64,000 nt of DNA, taken from assembly GCA_026645575.1 (NCBI GenBank), contig JAPKMW010000005.1, positions 175,373-239,372 on the forward strand. Reading direction: 5' to 3'. This document shows positions 61,714 to 64,000 of this stretch, one piece after another. Numbering within the stretch: the first letter of the stretch is position 1; every line of letters begins with the position of its first letter. Below the pieces are notes generated by a model. That model saw only the letters and a list, made by a program, of their open reading frames with translations, was not told the DNA's origin and ran no database searches. A program made the position numbers and the translations under genes. This stretch comes from Caldilineaceae bacterium. Its GTDB lineage: Bacteria > Chloroflexota > Anaerolineae > Caldilineales > Caldilineaceae.

Positions 61714-62784
61714 CTACAGATCGGTCGTATCCTGTTCGGCAGCCTTGCCGAAGAGGTAGGTATCACCGATATATTTCAGAATCACCCGCCCGATCTTCAC
61801 ATCCTGCCGCTCGCGCACCGGCCTGACCACCACCCCTTCGCGCCCATGTTTGCCGCCGATCAGCGACGCGCCATCGGAGAGCGCTTTGATGGTCGGCAGA
61901 GTAAACTCGCCACGGTAGACCAGCGGCACGGTTTCGATGCCATAGTGCGTGCAGCGCGCCACAAAGTCATCATGGTCCAAAAACTTGCCGTCGATCATCA
62001 AGTCAAAGGCGCGGAAGGCCAGGCTCTTCTGTCCGTAGGTATAGGACTGGATGCCGGAGCCAAAAACTTCGCCATATAGCACCGCCTGGTTATGCCCTTC
62101 GACAAAGAGCGCATTGAGCAAGTTCTGCACTGGTGGCAAGGTCATGGGAAACCAATAGGTGTTGCTGCGCGTGGCCTCGGCGTCCACCGGCTGCTTGCGG
62201 CGCAAGGTGCGCGAGCCGGCCATGAGCACCATCTCCCGTTGTCCATCGACCAGATTGGTGACAAAGCCCACCCGATCATTTGTGCCATGTAATTTCTCAC
62301 TGGCGACCACTTCCTCGCCTTCGGCAATCACATCGGGATAGCTGCGCATATTTTCAATGTCAGTGTAGGCCGGGAAACGCGGGTCATTCGCCACCGAGTC
62401 GCCGGCCTGGGTGCGCACCGGTGGAAAGAATTTGGCTGCGCCATAAAAGTCCGCCACATCCTGCCCCACGGTCATGCCCGGTTCTGGCTCGATAACCAGA
62501 CCAAAAGAGGGTTCGCCGCGCAACTTGACGCGATGAATCACCAGCACCCGATCGCCGTTGATGTCGAGCTTTTCCGAGAGATATTGGGTCACACCCAGGC
62601 GATCCGCCACTTCACGGGGCAGTACCGTTCCCTGTTCAAAATAGATCACTGGGTCGCCATTATGATAGACCCCCTTCTTGACACACATCTGCCAGCCGCC
62701 CACGGTCGCCAGTTCCAGGGCGTCGGCGTTGCTATGCGGGCGGACATCGTCGATACGAGTGACTTCGACTTTGATGGTACTCAT
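61714..62784 (-). CDS. RNA ligase of the DraRnl (Rnl5-like) family
   Basis: A 356-residue nucleotidyltransferase that seals RNA nicks. The N-terminal OB-like domain (residues 1-110, IKVEVTRIDDVRPHSNADALELATVGGWQMCVKKG) precedes the adenylyltransferase core, with motif I K164 in SEKLHGTN, motif IV EGVVVRP at 316-322 and motif V LKYIG at 336-340. The domain order matches Deinococcus DRB0094. ATG 62784 has AAGGA eight bases upstream. It follows the GNAT gene by 26 bases. Confidence 0.88.
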   Translation of the reverse strand: MSTIKVEVTRIDDVRPHSNADALELATVGGWQMCVKKGVYHNGDPVIYFEQGTVLPREVADRLGVTQYLSEKLDINGDRVLVIHRVKLRGEPSFGLVIEPEPGMTVGQDVADFYGAAKFFPPVRTQAGDSVANDPRFPAYTDIENMRSYPDVIAEGEEVVASEKLHGTNDRVGFVTNLVDGQREMVLMAGSRTLRRKQPVDAEATRSNTYWFPMTLPPVQNLLNALFVEGHNQAVLYGEVFGSGIQSYTYGQKSLAFRAFDLMIDGKFLDHDDFVARCTHYGIETVPLVYRGEFTLPTIKALSDGASLIGGKHGREGVVVRPVRERQDVKIGRVILKYIGDTYLFGKAAEQDTTDL

Positions 62785-62810
62785 TCGGTTATTCCTTATC
62801 AAGCTACCGG

Positions 62811-63512
62811 CTACTGTAAAGACCAATCCTCACCGTAGCAGACTAACCCCAGTTTTTCCGCCACCCGCTGGGAAGCGCGGTTCGTCCATGCCGTGCCGTA
62901 CATGGGTAGATACCCCCGCCGGTGGACAGCCGCGGCCCAGGTTGCCACGACTGCACCGGCATACCCTTTGCCCCGGTGCCCGATGATCGTTTCCAAGCCG
63001 GCTTCGGTGGCCTGGCCTGGGCAGCGCGAACAGAAACAGAGCGAAACGGCGCGCCCATTGACAATCACGGCTGCCACTGGCCCCATTGCGTAGTAGGGGT
63101 CAGCCGTCGTCAACCAGGGAAAGTTTGGTTGCGCCAAATGGATGGTGGCATCGTCAAGTAACAGGGCGTCGGGTGACGTTGTCACTTGCTCAGGAACCCA
63201 ATAGGCTGGGCCGCGATACTCGCTTTCAATGGGCGCCGCTGCGGCCAGCACCGCTTGGATAGTGGCGTAATTTTGCGGCAGAGCTTCGAGATCAGCGGTT
63301 ATCGGTTCACTTTGGCAAAGCGCTTCCAGTTGGGCCACCAAATGTGCCGGCAGATCATAGCGAAAGCGCCAATAGTTACCCTCACTTGTCCGTCCCATAT
63401 AAAAGCGGGGGGCCGGTGGGTTCCCTGGTTCGTTGACACAGCGCAACCGGCCATCAGGGTCACACTGAAACAACGTATTGATGTGAATTGTCATCCATTG
63501 TTGATTGTTCAT
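62811..63512 (-). CDS. GNAT family N-acetyltransferase
   Basis: A 233-residue protein; the start may be 63530 instead. The C-terminal 80 residues form the acetyl-CoA binding core: GLETIIGHRGKGYAGAVVATWAAAVHRRGYLPMYGTAWTNRASQRVAEKLGL, with HRGKGYA as the Q/RxxGxG/A motif. The N-terminal 110 residues are less typical and hold a substrate-side domain with many prolines. It precedes the RNA ligase gene on the same strand; a relation is not evident. Confidence 0.85.
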   Translation of the reverse strand: MNNQQWMTIHINTLFQCDPDGRLRCVNEPGNPPAPRFYMGRTSEGNYWRFRYDLPAHLVAQLEALCQSEPITADLEALPQNYATIQAVLAAAAPIESEYRGPAYWVPEQVTTSPDALLLDDATIHLAQPNFPWLTTADPYYAMGPVAAVIVNGRAVSLCFCSRCPGQATEAGLETIIGHRGKGYAGAVVATWAAAVHRRGYLPMYGTAWTNRASQRVAEKLGLVCYGEDWSLQ

Positions 63513-63585
63513 TAGTCGCTGTTCCTCCATTCCCCACCCACGGCGCCACCACTTAAACATCATCCAAAAAATAACTTGTAGATTT

Positions 63586-63644
63586 GCTCTGTGCGAGTCC
63601 GTGACTCGCCCTGACCCTTGGCGAGTCACGGACTCGCACAGAGC
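63586..63644. repeat. GCGAGTCCGTGACTCGC-core hairpin, family 1 copy C
   Basis: Perfect 24-base arms (63586-63609, 63621-63644) with an extra C-G pair and short loop. The outer stem reads GCTCTGT here and ACAGAGC in the other arm. Flanks ATAACTT (63571-63577) and AAGTTAT (63648-63654) extend the symmetry. It lies between the GNAT gene and the HEAT-like fragment. Confidence 0.88.
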
Positions 63645-63668
63645 GTGAAGTTATCTCTGGACAATTAT

Positions 63669-63887
63669 TTACAGATGCAAAGCGTTGGCGCGCACCGCCG
63701 GATCTGGATCATGTTGCAAGCGCTTGGCCGCCTTGCGTAAGCGATGAAAGACACTCCACGGTATTCGGCAGGGGCAGATTTGGCGCACCGCCCTGGCCCG
63801 CACAACCGGATCGGGCGATTGTAGGTCGGCTAACAAATGTTCGACATCCCATTCCTCTTCGGTGGCTTGCGCCCGCTCCGCTTCCAC
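63669..63887 (-). CDS. Conserved HEAT-like protein, C-terminal part visible
   Basis: The frame encodes 72 residues from GTG 63887: EEEWDVEHLLADLQSPDPVV, QICPCRIPWSVFHRLRKAAK, LQHDPDPAVRANALHL. The paired DPDPxVRANAL-type repeats look like HEAT motifs, and the CPCRIPWxVF text recurs in uncharacterised bacterial proteins. The same frame stays open to 63977 with protein-like codons but has no ATG, GTG or TTG there, while AAGGAG precedes a GTG in another frame at about 63947. The start is therefore unsure; a small frameshift is possible. Confidence 0.55.
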   Translation of the reverse strand: MEAERAQATEEEWDVEHLLADLQSPDPVVRARAVRQICPCRIPWSVFHRLRKAAKRLQHDPDPAVRANALHL

Positions 63888-64000
63888 TTTGCCGAGAAAT
63901 TGTTCGACATAGGCGCGGTTAGATGGGAAAGTTGTTGCTTGTTCACGGGTTTCTCCTTTGGTAACTGTGAAGGCCGCTCATAGCCGCGCCTAAAAGGCAA

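Overview
The window most resembles a free-living, metabolically versatile, non-pathogenic bacterium, probably Chloroflexota (Anaerolineae/Caldilineae-like). This rests on mid-50s GC, abundant Gfo/Idh/MocA dehydrogenases, hydantoinase and sugar-catabolism operons, paired ABC half-exporters, DUF29 and TumE-type genes, a PucC-family transporter, and many short tandem repeats and palindromes between genes. No rRNA or tRNA gene, phage, insertion sequence or CRISPR array was seen, so the taxonomic call is inference.

Region 1 (1-14.9 kb) is catabolic. It holds the end of an electron-transfer-flavoprotein operon (etfB-etfA), a Gfo/Idh dehydrogenase with a TIM-barrel sugar isomerase, a VapBC toxin-antitoxin pair with its promoter and operator, and a four-gene minus-strand operon (SDR, DAO-type FAD oxidoreductase, HyuA, HyuB) that looks built for N-substituted hydantoin or oxoproline-like substrates. 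An XRE-type regulator is divergent from that operon, with paired inverted sites between them. A second catabolic operon (PhyH dioxygenase, Gfo/Idh, PanB-like aldolase) follows, with a good promoter. Region 2 (14.9-22.7 kb) holds a pseudo-receiver winged-helix regulator, DUF29 and oligopeptidase F, aconitase A, a relic of an AAA ATPase, and an enolase-superfamily dehydratase whose leader carries about 11.6 copies of a 7-bp repeat.

Region 3 (22.8-32.3 kb) is the least understood. A translin-family protein is translationally coupled to a tiny membrane protein with a Cas4-like N-terminus and followed by a large helical protein. Then come a PucC-like transporter behind a leader with two competing stems, a small alpha/beta protein, a caspase-like His/Cys protein, MtaB, a TumA/TumE-like toxin-antitoxin pair and a pheS without an adjacent pheT. 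Region 4 (32.3-43.3 kb) has two tandem Gfo/Idh genes, a methyltransferase, an AraC-SRPBCC pair, and a PadR-controlled cluster (FtsX permease, frameshifted DUF5671 protein, DUF1990, YndJ, ABC ATPase). Region 5 (43.3-49.3 kb) has a P450-Gfo/Idh-TSUP operon and a kinase-SnoaL-Hsp70 operon.

Region 6 (49.6-59.4 kb) reads as a drug-response cluster: a chloramphenicol-phosphotransferase-like kinase, two methyltransferases, one single and one paired ABC exporter, a regulator with two DNA-binding domains, and a protein made of two tandem rifampin ADP-ribosyltransferase (Arr) domains. Region 7 (59.6-64 kb) has an ECF-type sigma factor fused to ankyrin repeats, a DraRnl-type RNA ligase, a GNAT acetyltransferase and a HEAT-like fragment.

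About twenty intergenic spacers contain long, often perfect palindromes. Three share one core and differ in the outer stem by matched changes in both arms; three more share a CTTCCGGGAAG core. These repeat families, the sigma-ankyrin fusion, the double Arr and the translin operon are the most novel-looking items.
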